Shown here piece after piece: positions 8,662-17,894 of a stretch of DNA of 24,939 nucleotides. The stretch's first letter is position 1; each line of letters opens with the position of its first letter. The translations under genes and the position numbers were made by a program. The stretch spans positions 3,299,025-3,323,963 of the forward strand of contig NC_090618.1 of NCBI RefSeq assembly GCF_004359215.1, in the 5' to 3' direction. Below the pieces are notes generated by a model. The model was not told the DNA's origin, did no database searches, and saw only the letters and a list, made by a program, of their open reading frames with translations. Source of the stretch: Bremia lactucae. Taxonomy: Eukaryota > Oomycota > Peronosporomycetes > Peronosporales > Peronosporaceae.

Positions 8662-9084
8662 ATGGACTTCGATGCCACGATCGAGAGGCTAAACGCACTC
8701 AAGCTGCAAGAACGCGGCTCGAATCTCAACCGGAATCAGCATTCGGCGCAGCTTCAGCACGAGGTACGGCGACTCCAGGAGGAGAGTGAGCGTCGTGTGC
8801 AGAACCAAGAGCGGCAGCTACAGCGTTGGCAGCAAGAGATGCGGCAGCTGCAGACGCGGCTCGAGGCCACCGAGCACCAGAATAAGCTTCTGAAGGCTGC
8901 ACTAGGCGAAGTTGACACATATCGGCACCAAACTGAGACCCAACAGGTCGTGATCGAACAGCTGCAGACGCAGGTCAAGCAACTGCGCATTACGAACTAC
9001 AGACTGCAGTGCGTGGTACAGCAAAACGAGCCTCGAGGAGGCCAAGGATTTTTTTTACCACCTCCACCACCCGATATCTTTTAA
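8662..9084 (+). CDS. Short coiled-coil protein with polyproline C-terminus
   Basis: 140 residues from ATG 8662; the open frame extends to 8641 but starts there with GTG. Almost the whole protein is one predicted coiled coil, rich in Gln/Arg/Glu/Leu: heptad-like runs from residue 8 (IERLNALKLQE) through RRLQEESERRVQNQERQLQRW, MRQLQTRLEATEHQNKLLKAAL and IEQLQTQVKQLR, breaking at about 123. The tail ends FFLPPPPPDIF, a proline run of the kind bound by EVH1, SH3 or profilin domains. I do not recognise a family. Composition and codon use resemble the neighbours, so it looks like a real gene. A scaffold or dimeric adaptor role would be inference. Spacing to the VTT gene upstream is 297 bp. Confidence 0.6.
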   Translation: MDFDATIERLNALKLQERGSNLNRNQHSAQLQHEVRRLQEESERRVQNQERQLQRWQQEMRQLQTRLEATEHQNKLLKAALGEVDTYRHQTETQQVVIEQLQTQVKQLRITNYRLQCVVQQNEPRGGQGFFLPPPPPDIF

Positions 9085-9809
9085 AAACGAGGGCATTGCT
9101 GCTGTTTAAGTAGAATCGACACTGCTATCGTGCATTGCTAGCTCGTGCAGTGCTGTATATGTGTTCAATAAAGTACGCTTGACTATTGATGAAGAATGCA
9201 TGTAACACTTAAAAACTGCGGTGTAAGAAACTCTCATCTTGTACAAATTAATTACTAAATATTTACATCTATATAGCACAGCATCAGCGATTGTAAAATA
9301 TTGCGTCCTTGGTACATACGACGGTTGAGGCTTATGCTCAGGGGAGCTAATCATGTATTATTTCTTTTTACCTTAAGAAGCTGTTCGTCAAAAAGAATAA
9401 GATCTCACACTCAATCAACGAGAAGTATTGACGGAAGGTTCGCAGACACTATATTATAGAGGTAGCTTTCTTTTTAAAATTGTCTCTTGCAATTCTAGTA
9501 ATGCCTTGGCCGTCGATCGGTTATTTAGAATATGATATTAAATACCATTTTAATGAATTTATAGGTTAGCAGATGATTGCTTCAAGATATTTTAAGAAAT
9601 AGATATAAGGGCACAATTATTGCAAGTGCGAAAGGAAAGCTCCTCGTGTGAGTCTATGGCTCAAACATTTTACATTATTTTTTCAAGTTCAAAGCCTCAC
9701 AAAAGCTTCACATTATTTTGACAAATTGCACCAATTTTTTTCCGCTTACTTTTGAAACATTATTTCCAATCCTATAAAAATCTTCACAGTTGATCGCCAA
9801 AATCTGAAA
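9085..9809. other. Intergenic region upstream of the MFSD12-like gene
   Basis: 725 bp of AT-rich sequence with T-runs close to the MFS start. No ATG-started ORF with protein-like composition, no RNA gene and no repeat that I can support. Confidence 0.4.
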
Positions 9810-11453
9810 ATGCCAACCTCTGCTGCACAAATATATATTAATGATGACAGGCCGAAAAGATTGCCACGCCTCCTTGTCCCTATTTCGACGTCGAAGTCGT
9901 TGGACAAGGCTTCGTACCTTGATTTCGAAATGACCGAAATCAAGTGGACGCCAGTGCGCTACATTGCCTACGGCGTAGGACACGTTCTCAATGATATGTG
10001 CGCGTCCACGTGGTTTTCCTATCTGCTCGTGTTCTTGTTACACGCTGTTCGGATGTCCCCCGCAGACTCTGCGATCGTAATGTTCTGTGGCCAGCTCGCC
10101 GACGGCTTTGCCACGCCATTGGTGGGGGTCTATTCCGACAAATCGCCGGCTTTGCTGTGGCTTGGCTTGGGTCGTCGCAAAACGTGGCTAGCGATTGGTT
10201 CGTTGCTCGTCATTCTCTGCTTTTTCTTGGTCTTTGGTGCCTGTGCTCCGCGCTGGTTCTCCACGTCTCCCAGCCGAATGGTCATGCTCATTTACTACAG
10301 CACAGCTGCCAGTATCTTTAACATTGGGTGGGCTACGGTCCAAGTGTCCCATATGGCGATGGTTCCTGAATTGTCCGACAATGATAACATTCGCTGCGTT
10401 CTCAATAGTACGCGCTATGGCTTCACAATCTTGTCCAATGTGATGGTCTTCTGTGTCTTTCTAGGACTATTACGAGTCGTGCATCCGCTGGGAGTTCCCG
10501 ATGCTGAAAAATTCACACTCTTGGCTTACACTTCAATAATTATTGGTGGCATGTGTACAATATCTTTTTTATTGGGAACTCCTGAAAATATTAAAAAGGA
10601 ATCGAGAACCACAGTTGCCATTGAGTTGCTTAAAAGCCCCGTAATTACAGATCTTGGAAAATCTGGAGCTAACTTTGATGGGGAATTGCCAGTGGAAGGG
10701 GTGAAATCACTTGAGCCATCGGGGCTCATGACATGGAGCTGCTGGTTTAAAAGAGGCATGTTTTACGAGGTCGGACTGGCTTACATGTGCACGAGACTCG
10801 TAGTGAACGTTACACAGGTGTTTATCTCTTTCTATCTCATCGTGACTTTGGAAATGTCAGCCACGTCCATTGCTATCATACCGCTGCTAGTCTACGTTTC
10901 TGGATTTATGGCAACGTTTTTCTTGCGATATCTTAATGAATCTTTTGGACGCACGGGGTCGTTTGCATTGGGAACGGGACTCGTTGCTGGGGCTCTTGCT
11001 CTTTCGTACTTTTTAACTCCAGAGTCAGCGACATGGATCTACCCGTTTTCAGTCGCGTTGGGGATGGGTAACTCTATTATTATGGTTACGTCGGTGTGTT
11101 TAACGGGGGATCTCGTCGGTAATAACATTGAAAGTGGAGCCTTTGTGTTTGGTGCAATGAGTTTTACAGACAAGATCTCGAACGGCGTGGCCATTCTCGT
11201 TATTCAAAATATGCGTCAACATCTTCAAAATGCGCCTGACGAAGATGGCGAGTTTTTGCGACAAGTGTACTGCATTTTGCCTTCTTTTGCTGCATTTGTG
11301 GGACTTGGCACAGTCATGTTTATGAAATACTGCAGCGGGTCGAGTAATCGAAGGCAACTTGATGGCAAGTGTGTGTCGAATAGCACAAATGAAGAAGTTG
11401 AGACTTTACTTGTGAGCAACAAGGCCGAGCCAAACGAATATGGATCGGTCTAG
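9810..11453 (+). CDS. MFSD12-like major facilitator transporter
   Basis: 547-residue, 12-helix MFS protein of the glycoside-pentoside-hexuronide/MFSD12 branch. Signatures from the N-terminal half: AYGVGHVLNDMCASTWFSYLL, GQLADGFATPLVGVYSD with the MFS motif A region, GRRKTW, and GWATVQVSHMAMVPEL followed by LNSTRYGFT. From the C-terminal half: FYEVGLAYMCTRLVVNVTQVF, then SGAFVFGAMSFTDKISNG. These match animal MFSD12, the lysosomal/melanosomal cysteine importer, segment by segment. The substrate in oomycetes is unknown. About 40 residues precede the conserved core; an internal ATG at 9930 (MTEIKWTPVRY) is an alternative start. The central loop (about 255-305) and C-terminal tail are hydrophilic, as expected. 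Single exon. Confidence 0.88.
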   Translation: MPTSAAQIYINDDRPKRLPRLLVPISTSKSLDKASYLDFEMTEIKWTPVRYIAYGVGHVLNDMCASTWFSYLLVFLLHAVRMSPADSAIVMFCGQLADGFATPLVGVYSDKSPALLWLGLGRRKTWLAIGSLLVILCFFLVFGACAPRWFSTSPSRMVMLIYYSTAASIFNIGWATVQVSHMAMVPELSDNDNIRCVLNSTRYGFTILSNVMVFCVFLGLLRVVHPLGVPDAEKFTLLAYTSIIIGGMCTISFLLGTPENIKKESRTTVAIELLKSPVITDLGKSGANFDGELPVEGVKSLEPSGLMTWSCWFKRGMFYEVGLAYMCTRLVVNVTQVFISFYLIVTLEMSATSIAIIPLLVYVSGFMATFFLRYLNESFGRTGSFALGTGLVAGALALSYFLTPESATWIYPFSVALGMGNSIIMVTSVCLTGDLVGNNIESGAFVFGAMSFTDKISNGVAILVIQNMRQHLQNAPDEDGEFLRQVYCILPSFAAFVGLGTVMFMKYCSGSSNRRQLDGKCVSNSTNEEVETLLVSNKAEPNEYGSV

Positions 11454-12138
11454 CTGAATGCAGGACATGAATAATTTAGCAGACTTGTGTACGAATAAGC
11501 GCTGAAGCTGGCGATGTGCAGCTTCTCGGAATATGCAGGTCACGGATTTACTGATCATCGAACATAGTATCCAAAAATTATTGCAATGTATTAGTTACCT
11601 TGGCTGTGCGATAACACCAGAAATATCGAATAGAATTTAGAGCAGAATTACTAGCTTTTAGGCCTTTATTAATACATCAGTTTGAATACTGTATTGTGGG
11701 CAAGCAAAATCGTCAATTATGTCGTATAGATGTATCTGAGACTCACTTTAACAATTTCACGCAATTAGTGCGCAACTATGAAGGAAGCATCTACGTGCAA
11801 TGAGACGATGTCATTATATTAATTATTTTACAGATCCGAAAAGCTCCGCGTATTGTGAAAGCAATACGAAGCTTGTGTTGCCTTGCACATCGAATTGTAA
11901 GAATGGTAGTAGGTAACAGCATACTTAACTGAATTCGGGCATTAGATCTTTCACTACTTAAAAAGATTATTTAATTTAATTGAGATAAATCTTCGCGCAT
12001 TGTGGCATTTTTGTGAAAAGCTTTTCATGAAACTATAAACGAATGGATTGGGTGGGTATGAACGGGACAGACCCAAAATAGCGCTTTTGATCGACAAAAC
12101 GTTTATCCAGTGACGCAATCGAAATCTTCCTCGTGTCA
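11454..12138. other. Intergenic region before the cytochrome b5 reductase gene
   Basis: 685 bp, AT-rich. No coding or RNA feature that I can support on either strand. Confidence 0.4.
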
Positions 12139-13086
12139 ATGGATTCATTGCTAACACTAGTGGACGGCGATTACCGTGTGCTACTTGGCATCGCACTTGT
12201 GGCCGGTACGACGATCTTTATGTTTTTAAAACGAATGAAGCCGCGCGAATTGGTGCATGTGACACTGCAAGCTCCCTCAACACCGGGAGACTCACCCCCG
12301 ACCGTGCATCTGGCGCTGGTGGAAAAGCAGACGCTTTCACACGACACGCGTCAATTCCGCTTTGCTTTACCGTCGGAACAACATGTTTTGGGGCTTCCTG
12401 TCGGTCAGCACATTTCTCTACGATACCTCGACGACGAAGGCAAGCTGGTTATGCGCTCGTATACCCCTGTTAGCTCGGACGATACGAAAGGCTACGTAGA
12501 CTTGGTAATTAAAGTTTACTTTAAAAATGTACATCCCAAATTTCCAGACGGTGGAAAGATGAGTCAGCATCTTGAGAGCTTATCCATTGGAGATACGATT
12601 GAAGTCTCTGGCCCCAAGGGCAAACTCACGTACATGGGCAAAGGCGAAATTCACATTAAGCATCGTGTGCGTGACGTGGTGCCTGAGATCCGTAAAGCAG
12701 CCAAGATTGGCATGATTGCGGGTGGTACCGGTATCACTCCTATGCTGCAAGTAGTGCGTCGGGCACTGCAGGACCCCGAGGACAAGACGGAGTTTTACCT
12801 GCTCTTTGCCAACCAGACTGAAGCGGATATTCTGTGTCGCGATGAAATCGAAGCCATGGCTGCCAATCATGGTAACGTTAAGATCTGGTACACGGTGGAC
12901 AAGGCGTCGGATGGCTGGCAGTACTCGACTGGTTTCGTATCGGCTGACATGATTAAACAGCACCTGCCTCCTGCATCGTCGGACGTCCAGATTTTCATGT
13001 GCGGGCCACCGCCAATGCTCAAGTTTGCAGTCCTTCCGGCGCTCGAGGAGCTGGGCTTTCAACCACACCAGCACTTCAGTTTTTAA
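12139..13086 (+). CDS. NADH-cytochrome b5 reductase
   Basis: FAD enzyme passing electrons from NADH to cytochrome b5 (EC 1.6.2.2) for fatty-acid desaturation, sterol synthesis and related reactions. 315 residues from ATG 12139; the frame opens two codons earlier with GTG. An N-terminal membrane anchor (about 13-30, LLGIALVAGTTIFMFL) is followed by basic residues. The FAD-binding domain carries MRSYTPVSS at 105-113 (the RxYTxxS flavin motif) and GGKMSQHLESL at 138-148. The NADH domain has GGTGITPM at 195-202, CGPPPM at 288-293 and the C-terminal aromatic ending HFSF. Length and all motifs fit the CYB5R/CBR family. A slightly long insert around residues 165-185 precedes the NADH domain. Location is likely the ER or outer mitochondrial membrane. 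Confidence 0.95.
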   Translation: MDSLLTLVDGDYRVLLGIALVAGTTIFMFLKRMKPRELVHVTLQAPSTPGDSPPTVHLALVEKQTLSHDTRQFRFALPSEQHVLGLPVGQHISLRYLDDEGKLVMRSYTPVSSDDTKGYVDLVIKVYFKNVHPKFPDGGKMSQHLESLSIGDTIEVSGPKGKLTYMGKGEIHIKHRVRDVVPEIRKAAKIGMIAGGTGITPMLQVVRRALQDPEDKTEFYLLFANQTEADILCRDEIEAMAANHGNVKIWYTVDKASDGWQYSTGFVSADMIKQHLPPASSDVQIFMCGPPPMLKFAVLPALEELGFQPHQHFSF

Positions 13087-13149
13087 GGAGGACATTTAGC
13101 ATGAACAACGTGCTTAAAGTACATGTGGGCGTTAAAGCAAATGTTAACA

Positions 13150-14130
13150 AATTTGCATGTGTCTAATTGGATAGTACCCGGCGTTTTTTACATGAAGATT
13201 CCGTTCTGTTGTTGCGATGCTTTCAGTATTTGTTTTTCTTTGGTTGAATACACTCGTCCAATTATGCGAACGACATAATGCTTTCTTAGCGATGGACCGG
13301 TGGCCAAATATCTTCGTCAAAATTCAACATCTTTTTCCGTAAGCCCTTCCGTCAGGGAACGCAACTCGCTGGTTGTGCGATTGACCGATAAAAACATTAG
13401 CATCCAACTGCCATTTTATCTGCAAGGTGCTTCACGCCAGCCTTTGCACCAATCAGCTCCTTGGAAAACCACGTGTGCCTTTTCAAAAACGTCAATAGTA
13501 CTGCGATGCTCCGAGCTCACTGTAGTCGTGCCGCTTTGCAGCTAAAGCTTATTTGATAACTGTCAGCTACTTGTCAACTTGTTCAGTCATTATTTGGTCA
13601 CTTCACGAACTGCCCGTAAGCTTTTCAAATGCTTTGGATTCATTCGATTTTTAATTCTTTACAGCCTCGTCTGTGCGATTCTTAAGAATTCGAATCTTGC
13701 GCATCTCTGGTGCTTCCTTTAAGCAAAATCTCCATGACTTCAACGCGACGATTTTATTTGAATCTTCAAGCAACATTTATTTGTGACTGCATAAGATGCC
13801 TCAAAACTCGCGATTATATTTCCGAGCTTTCTTTATCGAAAGCACTGCCGACGCAATCTCATCTGCGTTGTAAAGTAGCAATAATTCAACTATCGGCAGC
13901 GACACCTAAACTTTGCAAGATGCTACTTTTTTGCTATAATTTTCAGCGTTCCATTCTTGCGCATAAATTCCAACTATCAAGTGTCTCATGTAACTTTTGT
14001 TCATTTGCGTACTCCATTTTAAAAATAACATCGCAACATCCTCACCTTCTCATAAAAAAAACTAAATTGCATTCGTCGAAATATGCTCCATACGCCGTCG
14101 TGCGTTCCCTTGAAATGTCTGCATGGTAGT
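13150..14130 (-). pseudogene. Possible decayed coiled-coil gene
   Basis: No intact ORF crosses this 1-kb interval. On the minus strand, however, short segments in shifting frames have the polar, Lys/Glu/Arg-rich look of a coiled-coil protein, separated by stops. Examples are EIASAVLSIKKARKYNREF (near 13820-13880), a 41-codon piece from ATG 13776 containing EMRKIRILKNRTDEAVKN, ESKAFEKLTGSS just after a stop, and, further 3', FSKELIGAKAGVKHLADKM and TSELRSLTEGLTEKDVEF. These would be in line if several frameshifts and stops were ignored. The parent gene is not recognised. An axonemal or dynein-docking type coiled-coil protein is one guess. It may also be chance. Confidence 0.3.
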
Positions 14131-14351
14131 TAGTGTCACGTGTTTTACAGACTATTCACCACGCTGGACTCAACGACTTATTACCAAAACTCATTGCTCT
14201 GTGCATGGAATATATGAATACCAGAACGCAGAACTCGCGGTTCAACTCTATCAGATATAATATGCAAAAATCACGATATAAAAATAAATTGATCGCATAC
14301 ATATAATCGAATCCTACGAGATTCAACGCACAACAATCACGCCTCGTTTAA

Positions 14352-16796
14352 TTAAGTGCAACGCAAGCGCTTGAGCTCGGGCAATAGTTCTGAATTTAAA
14401 GTCGTCAGCCGCTTCAAGTTGCAGCATAATAAATTATTGCAACAAACCTCTTAAACCATCGATATGATTTTGAGATAATGAACATCCATAAACAGATAAG
14501 GACTGTAATGCCTTCAAAGCTGCACATAGCAAAACACATCGATAAGATCGTGATTATCTCGCCTTTCAAATTAAGAGCTATCTTACGCGATAAATATCGC
14601 AGTGACTCGGCCGAGATTCCCGTATTAGACAAATTTAAGCACCGTAGGTTAGTCAAAGATCGGAGATAGTATAGCGACTTGGCTCGAATATTTCTACATG
14701 AAAGTGCCAGCAAGACGGATAAGTAGCGCTCTTAAAGCCGGGCTAACAACTTCGAGAAACGAGACAGTGTTTAGTACCTGTTTTGGCTCAAGTTCAAAGT
14801 CGTCAAAGACGTCAATTTCGAAATATAACCCACTCCACGATCACTAATGTTGCCTCCGCATATCGTCAACTCTTGAAGTTTACTCAGCAAAATTAAGTGT
14901 ATGAGTCCATTGTCCGTGATACTACATGAGTCACCAATGCAGTTCAGATCGAGCAAATTTTACACATGCATCATGCTTACTTTGCACCAAACAAGTCCAA
15001 TCGTTCTAGCTGTGAAAGAAATGAAATGTGTGCCAGTGCTAGATCGGTTATCCCTAACGTATCCAATCGAAGAATGCGCAGCTCTTTAAGCTTTTCTAGG
15101 CCTGCTGCCCCGCCATCGCCAATCTCAGTGTTCGAAATATTTAGTGCTTCCAACCTGCTGGCACTGCTGCATATCTTCACAAGGGCAGAGTCAGTCAAAG
15201 CGGTCTCTTCCAGCTCAAGGCGTTGTAAGCATGTAAGGCGGCTGATCAATTCTAAGCCTCTGTAAATATCCATATCAACACAAGTTAGCAAATTTGGCGA
15301 CAACCGCGTGCATTATCAATATCGACCTCGTTTTAATGTGACACTTGCATAGCTCCAGCTCTTGTAAGTTGGTTAGACTTTGTAAAATAGTGACGTCTGA
15401 CTCAGCAAATGCAGTATGACCAAGTAGAAGAAATTGAAGGTGGGTCCATTCGTGCGGAACGGAATGAATCTTGCGACAGTATCGAGCGTCAAAATACATT
15501 AAACTTGTCAGCTGAGCAAGTGCTCTTATGCCATCATCCGAAATGGCTTGACAGCCACGAATCACCAATTTTTCCAAGCGCTTCACTCGTCCAATTGACT
15601 GCATAGCACGCTCACTACGCCATCAAATTCATTATAATAAGCGGTCACTTTACCAGATCCCTAAAAGATAAATCCTCGTATCACCTTAACCGACAATAAG
15701 CCACATCTAATTCCCGTAACTTCGGAAAGGAGTCTGCAAATGATTCAAAGGCTTTATCCGTTATGTGTTGACACCGTCCTAGATGCAATTTCTCCAATTG
15801 AGTCAACTGCAGCAAAGAATTGACGCCTACATCTGTCACTTTGCAACAACCAACCTGTAAATATCATTCCACGATTATTAATCGGCTCAAAAGCAAAGCA
15901 CAGGTCATTACTCAATTACTTACCAACTGAAGAGACTTCAAGTGATCAAGATCATGTAGTATCTTCAAGTCCGTATCATCCACATTTATGCACCCAGACA
16001 AATCTAGTGCTGTCAATTTGGTCGACAGCTTCAGCGTTTCAACCACCATATTCGACAGCTGCGTACATCCTCGAAACGAAGCAGTTATTAGCTCAGGTAG
16101 CTGGCATACTTGTGCGTTCTTCGATCCTAATTGCTTCAAATGGATACATCCCGAGACGTCAATACTTTTCACACTACGCTGCGTTGTTTCTGGTATGTTA
16201 TTAAACCACGATTTTACCACATCTTGATGGCCTGACGTTTTCCATTCCATCAGTAAAAATGGAACAAGAGTCTGAAATTGCGGCTTATCCAGCACCGCGT
16301 GCTGGCGTAGCCACTGCAGTGCGTTAGCGGCCACTTCGGACGGCAGAAACGAAGGTTGTAGAACATCGTGATCTATTGTTAGCAATTTCGCGCAGAGGCT
16401 GCGTACGGTGAGTTCTCGTAAAGAAAGAGGAACAAATCTTCCGCTTGAAGTCTTGCGCCAATGCTCCCCTACATATGGCGCAGGAGGCCTCGAGTTTGGT
16501 CCGTATTGCGAATCGGGCTGACTCTTGATGCGGCTGTTTTTGCAATTTTTGCTACTGTGGTTCATTTCGGCCTTAAGCTTGAACGTAAATGGGAATGAGA
16601 TGTAGTTTGCTAGGGATTGACGCACGGAAGAGGACGTGGATCGCGGAGAAGAAGTCGAGGAGGAGACCGAACCAGACACGGCCGTGAGCGGTGCGGTAAC
16701 GTAAAGATGCTCGAGACTTGGCCGCATCGAAGATGCAGGCGGTAAAGACAGCAGTGGGTCGTCCAGGCGCTGGCAGTGGCAGCACGAAGCGCCCAT
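14352..16796 (-). CDS. Multi-exon leucine-rich repeat protein with acylation-type N-terminus
   Basis: Eight exons reconstructed on GT-AG sites and LRR periodicity: 16796-15924, 15854-15685, 15614-15327, 15259-14981, 14921-14778, 14693-14587, 14519-14448, 14389-14352. Introns are 69, 70, 67, 59, 84, 67 and 58 nt. The joined frame is open for 656 residues. It starts MGASCCHCQ (16796), a possible myristoylation plus palmitoylation signal, then a Ser-rich disordered region and a conserved-looking block (SLRELTVRSLCAKLL...). About 15 LRRs of the ITDxGLxxLxxLxxLxxLxL type follow, including LDLFGANITDNG, ELTICGGNISDRGV and LNLSQNRNIRA. These last repeats resemble, from memory, plant LRR proteins of the At1g15740 type in order and spacing, which supports the splicing. 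No kinase or F-box is visible. The open frame upstream of 16796 starts with TTG and was ignored. The exon 7/8 splice is the least certain. Confidence 0.82.
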
Positions 16797-16967
16797 TGCG
16801 GATTTGGGAGCGCGGAGTTCAACCAGCACTTCAACAAGGACAGTCACGTTTATCGAATATGACAGGTATGCCACCTTAACGGGATCCGCACCCACTAACG
16901 CAATCAAATGTCGCAGTCTGTCGTTTCATGTTAATGCGATTGAAGTCAATTATTTTTCTGCTTCGGC
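16797..16967. promoter_or_regulatory. Compact bidirectional promoter region
   Basis: Only 171 bp separate the start codons of the divergent LRR (-) and SPRY (+) genes, so both 5' UTRs and core promoters must fit here or overlap coding sequence. No TATA box at a standard position was identified. Start-site positions cannot be read reliably. Confidence 0.5.
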
Positions 16968-17894
16968 ATGGAGTCTCCAGCTACACCGTCGCTGCGAGTG
17001 GCAACGCCATTTGGCTATGGATTGCTCCACAACATTGATGAGCCACAGATTGCATCACCTGAAGATGAGAGCCCTGAGGCGCGTCAGAGTTTCGCACACG
17101 TTGAGTTCCCGTGGGGATATGTTTACGTCCATAAAGACCTCGTGGCGGTCGTGCCGCACTTTACGCTTTATGCGCTTGCCAACACGAAACGTGTTAAATT
17201 CACGTTGCCTTTTGATTTACAATGTTTGGGTCAAGAGATGGTGAATGCCGTGCGAAGCCAGCTAAAGCTCGGCCCCGATATTGCCGTGTCACTTGTGCAG
17301 ACGGACAGTGTGAGGCAGCACGAGATTCAGCCGCACCGTACGCTAGGAGAGTGCACAATTGGGGCTGGGCCTGAACACCCAGTGCTAGTGTTGCAGACAC
17401 GCGTTGTTCAATTTGACAAGAAGAAGTGTTCGACTTATATAAAGCTTCAGGATGATAACTCGCGTGCAGTTCAAGTGGCTGAAGGCTGTGGCTCCGTGCT
17501 TGGAAATTGTGACGTAAATTGTGGCGTCAAATACTGGGAAGTGGAATTGATAAGTGCAAGATTTGGGGAAGGAATGTTTGTCGGTGTGGCAGCACCGGAT
17601 TTGGCCCTTGATAATAGTGTCGTTGGTAGCGGCGTATGCTGGGGTATTATATGCGCTACTGGACACAAATTTCATGAAACGATTGAGTGCTATGCGGATC
17701 CTCTTAAGGATGGAGATATTGTCGGTGTGCTGCTGGATAAGGAATTGGGCCGACTAAGCTTTTTCGTGAATGGCCGAAATCTCGGCGTCGCCTTCCGCGG
17801 GATTCAGGCTAGGAATTTATGCCCTATGTTTTCTTTGACGTTTGTTGGACAACAGATTAAGCTGCGGCCGACGGCATTACCGCCAATGCCGTGA
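16968..17894 (+). CDS. SPRY-domain protein with probable N-terminal ubiquitin-like domain
   Basis: 308 residues, ATG 16968. The C-terminal part (about 186-300) is a SPRY/B30.2-type domain: VKYWEVELISA, FVGVAAPDL, CWGIICATGHKFH, DIVGVLLDKELGRLSFFVNGRNLGVAF and LCPMFSLTF follow the SPRY strand order. SPRY domains are protein-interaction modules, for example in E3 adaptors. Upstream, residues about 75-145 (RVKFTLPFDLQ, then a helix LGQEMVNAVRSQLKL, then HRTLGECTIG and PVLVLQT) have the strand-helix-strand spacing and the TLxEC...L pattern of ubiquitin-like domains; this part is inference. A region at 44-66 (HVEFPWGYVYVHKDL) is unassigned. Single exon. It shares a 171-bp promoter region with the LRR gene. 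Confidence 0.85.
   Translation: MESPATPSLRVATPFGYGLLHNIDEPQIASPEDESPEARQSFAHVEFPWGYVYVHKDLVAVVPHFTLYALANTKRVKFTLPFDLQCLGQEMVNAVRSQLKLGPDIAVSLVQTDSVRQHEIQPHRTLGECTIGAGPEHPVLVLQTRVVQFDKKKCSTYIKLQDDNSRAVQVAEGCGSVLGNCDVNCGVKYWEVELISARFGEGMFVGVAAPDLALDNSVVGSGVCWGIICATGHKFHETIECYADPLKDGDIVGVLLDKELGRLSFFVNGRNLGVAFRGIQARNLCPMFSLTFVGQQIKLRPTALPPMP

Noticed and set aside
12580..13095. 171-codon minus-strand ORF
   Set aside because: Antisense shadow of the cytochrome b5 reductase coding sequence.
13710..14129. 139-codon plus-strand ORF
   Set aside because: It begins with GTG and has irregular Cys/Ser/Leu-rich composition. The opposite strand holds the more protein-like fragments.
14414..14586. Unspliced C-terminus of the LRR gene with hydrophobic residues
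   Set aside because: Reading through gives a non-LRR tail. Splicing at 14586/14520 restores LRR periodicity (SPLKALQSL), and a further intron with a CTGAC branch-like site leads to a clean stop at 14352.
16804..17244. 146-codon plus-strand ORF
   Set aside because: Overlaps the SPRY gene in another frame and covers the divergent promoter; Arg/His-rich, shadow-like composition.
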